Part shown: piece after piece, positions 62,401 through 64,000 of the stretch
How positions within the stretch are numbered: the stretch's first letter is position 1
How the letters are laid out: every line of letters begins with the position of its first letter
Source of the DNA: Himantopus leucocephalus
Taxonomy: Eukaryota > Chordata > Aves > Charadriiformes > Recurvirostridae
Length of the DNA: 64,000 bases
Reading direction: 5' to 3'
Assembly (NCBI GenBank): GCA_003993805.1
Contig: RSEF01000001.1
Location: 152,972,383 to 153,036,382 of the forward strand
Translations under genes and position numbers: made by a program
Notes under the pieces: model-generated
Database searches by the model: none
Told to the model about the DNA's origin: nothing
What the model saw: only the letters and a program-made list of their open reading frames with translations

Positions 62401-63936
62401 TAAAATATGAAAATAATTTTCTTCCATATTTTGCTATTTATTTCCAATCTGCTTTTTTTGGCCAACATTACCACCATCGGGGGTTTTGGAATATTCATAC
62501 ATAAAACACAAAAGAGGAGTGAGACTGCCAAAGCGAATTAATTTGAAAATTAAAGCAGACATTTCTGGATCTCTCTTAAAATATTATCCTCTCATTTCAC
62601 TTAGATAATACTGCCTAGAGACAGTCGAGTGCATAGATATTATGAGGAAACTGAGCTGCATGAGACACTTCTAACAGTGCAGATTCTATTGGAAGTCAAG
62701 TATTTATGTCATAGGGCTGCAGCAGAAACTAAGAATGTGTCCCAGAAGACAGCCTCTGCAAAACAAAACCAGAGAAAAATAATTAGAAAGTGAAGCTTCT
62801 TGTGAGGTCAATTAAAAGACTACTTTATTTTTGCAAACCTCATCTCCCTGGCCAGCCTAGCTGATGGAGAGGAACAGCTTCCTTCAGAGGGCAATTCAGA
62901 ACATGTAAATCTAGATTCTCATGCAGCAGAGGTTTCTCAGGCTAAAAGACAGCCAGTAATCTTTAGTAAAAATATCATGTGGAACGACTGTCCTCATGAG
63001 AAAAAAATATATGTTTTTGGCACTTGGTTCAGCAGTCCATACTAAACTGAGCAGGACTTACTCCAAAAAGTAAACTCTCAGGAGTGCGCAGTGTCACAGT
63101 GTTTAAAAGTTACAGAGTTGAATACTAATGTTCAGGTCCCTCATTGCTCTAAACACTTATCATTTCCAACTCTCCTGAGTAACGCAGTGCACATCTCCAG
63201 CTTCATGTTTCTGCTGGAGCTTTCCAGGCTCTAGCAGACCAGCTAGCATAGTTTGGATCCCAGCATTCATAAAACTAGTTGGAGGTAGATACTTGCATTT
63301 TTAAATGTCATCTTTAATGTTGTTTTAGGCTTAAATTTTAGAACATTAGACTACTGATGCAGTTAATATGTATTGAACCTATCTGTTGTGAGAGAAATGT
63401 CACCTACAACTTATTCTTCAAACATGTTAAAATCTAGTAGACATTTTCATCTTTTTATATAATAATACCTTTATAGCCAGCAATAACTATTTTTTATATA
63501 AGATAATTACAGCAACATTTATGGTCCTTTCTGGCAGGCTTCTTATCCTCCTTTATTAAGGGACTGATTGCTTTCAAAGACCATGTTTTCTAATTTACTG
63601 AAGAGTTGTTAGATAAATATTTCACTACGGGAAGATTAAGAAACAGTCATTTTACAGGGTAAGCCAAGTTAAAGGACCATGGTGCATCTTCGCATCTGCA
63701 TGCCTGATTGAACGTTACAAATCCTATTTCTTCTCTTACTCATGATCTGAAAATTTGTGTGGGCTCAGTCCAGGCATGAAAACAATTTTTTTTAATTGTT
63801 CTAATAATTCTACCCCTACTAAATTAGTTACTTAGAAGTAATCTGTATAGAGAGCAAAAAGGCAGTGTTGGTAAGTGCATAGATAGAGTAGAAATGGACT
63901 ACATAGCCAACTGCTATCCAGAAAAAATTATGATTT
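59421..63936. other. gene-free unique sequence
   Basis: No recognisable gene, RNA or repeat. The 121-codon frame at 59804-60169 ends exactly at a donor-like tag/gtaagg (60170), but it has no recognisable motif. The remainder is AT-rich and uneventful. Confidence 0.5.
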
Positions 63937-64000
63937 AGAATCATAGAATCATAGAAACGTTAAGGTTGGAGGGGACCTTTCAGATCATCTAGTCCAACCA
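63937..64000 (-). mobile_element. CR1 LINE 3' end, cut by window edge
   Basis: The plus strand reads agaatcatagaatcatag, then ggttggaggggacctttcag, then atcatctagtccaacca. This is the reverse complement of the canonical avian CR1 terminus with its ATTCTATGATTCTA end repeat. The element continues beyond 64000. The near-consensus sequence suggests a younger copy than the other CR1s here. Confidence 0.96.

Noticed and set aside
1..64000. Prokaryotic features (operons, CRISPR arrays, insertion sequences)
   Set aside because: None present; all positive evidence points to a bird nuclear genome.

Overview
The window is nuclear DNA from a vertebrate, almost certainly a bird. The diagnostic evidence is in the repeats. 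There are several CR1 LINE 3' ends of avian type, including one running off the right edge. There are two solitary retroviral LTRs of avian families, and one older CR1 of the kind shared across turtles, crocodilians and birds. Interspersed repeats are sparse and the background is AT-rich. Nothing bacterial, archaeal or phage-like is present: no operons, no ribosome-binding-site-led genes, no CRISPR array.

I recognise no protein-coding gene, rRNA or tRNA. The longest open frames (202, 185, 165, 164 and 160 codons) show no recognisable domain or conserved motif, and they are what chance produces in 64 kb. The window therefore reads as a gene-poor intergenic stretch or the inside of a very large intron. 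Three short open stretches have splice-like edges (12502-12651 and 13646-13774 on plus, 24149-24259 on minus) and one is a 48-codon open stretch ending in a stop (59116-59262). They are listed as low-confidence exon candidates.

Layout. 1-2752: unique sequence with TA/TG and A-rich tracts. 2753-2885: CR1 tail, followed by a strong G-run tract at 2947-2990. 3453-4005: assembly duplications and a 100-base gap. 4006-18516: unique DNA with two exon-like stretches. 18517-18806: two more assembly duplications. 21573-22706: a complete solo LTR with a perfect 5-bp target duplication. It lies on the minus strand, and its body is covered by broken coding-like frames. 32244-32783: a second solo LTR on plus. 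35508-35600: a TTCC/CTCC microsatellite next to a 660-bp minus-strand CR1 (35716-36375). 43636-43996: assembly duplication. 50950-51508: ancient CR1. 54424-54487: TA/TG microsatellite. 56003-56253 and 56823-56997: assembly duplications. 57178-57513: CR1 with a hairpin-forming insertion near its 3' end. 58880-59420: the block most like a conserved non-coding element. 63937-64000: CR1 entering from the right.

A consistent artefact runs through the window. Every single 'n' (3481, 3613, 18627, 18772, 43816, 56128, 56910) sits exactly between two near-identical direct copies. This is the signature of overlapping contig ends that were laid end to end instead of merged, and these should not be read as biological tandem duplications. 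I found no new biological system. The most interesting real object is the minus-strand solo LTR, with its apparently very long transcribed middle region, coding-like frames and internal 14-residue repeats.
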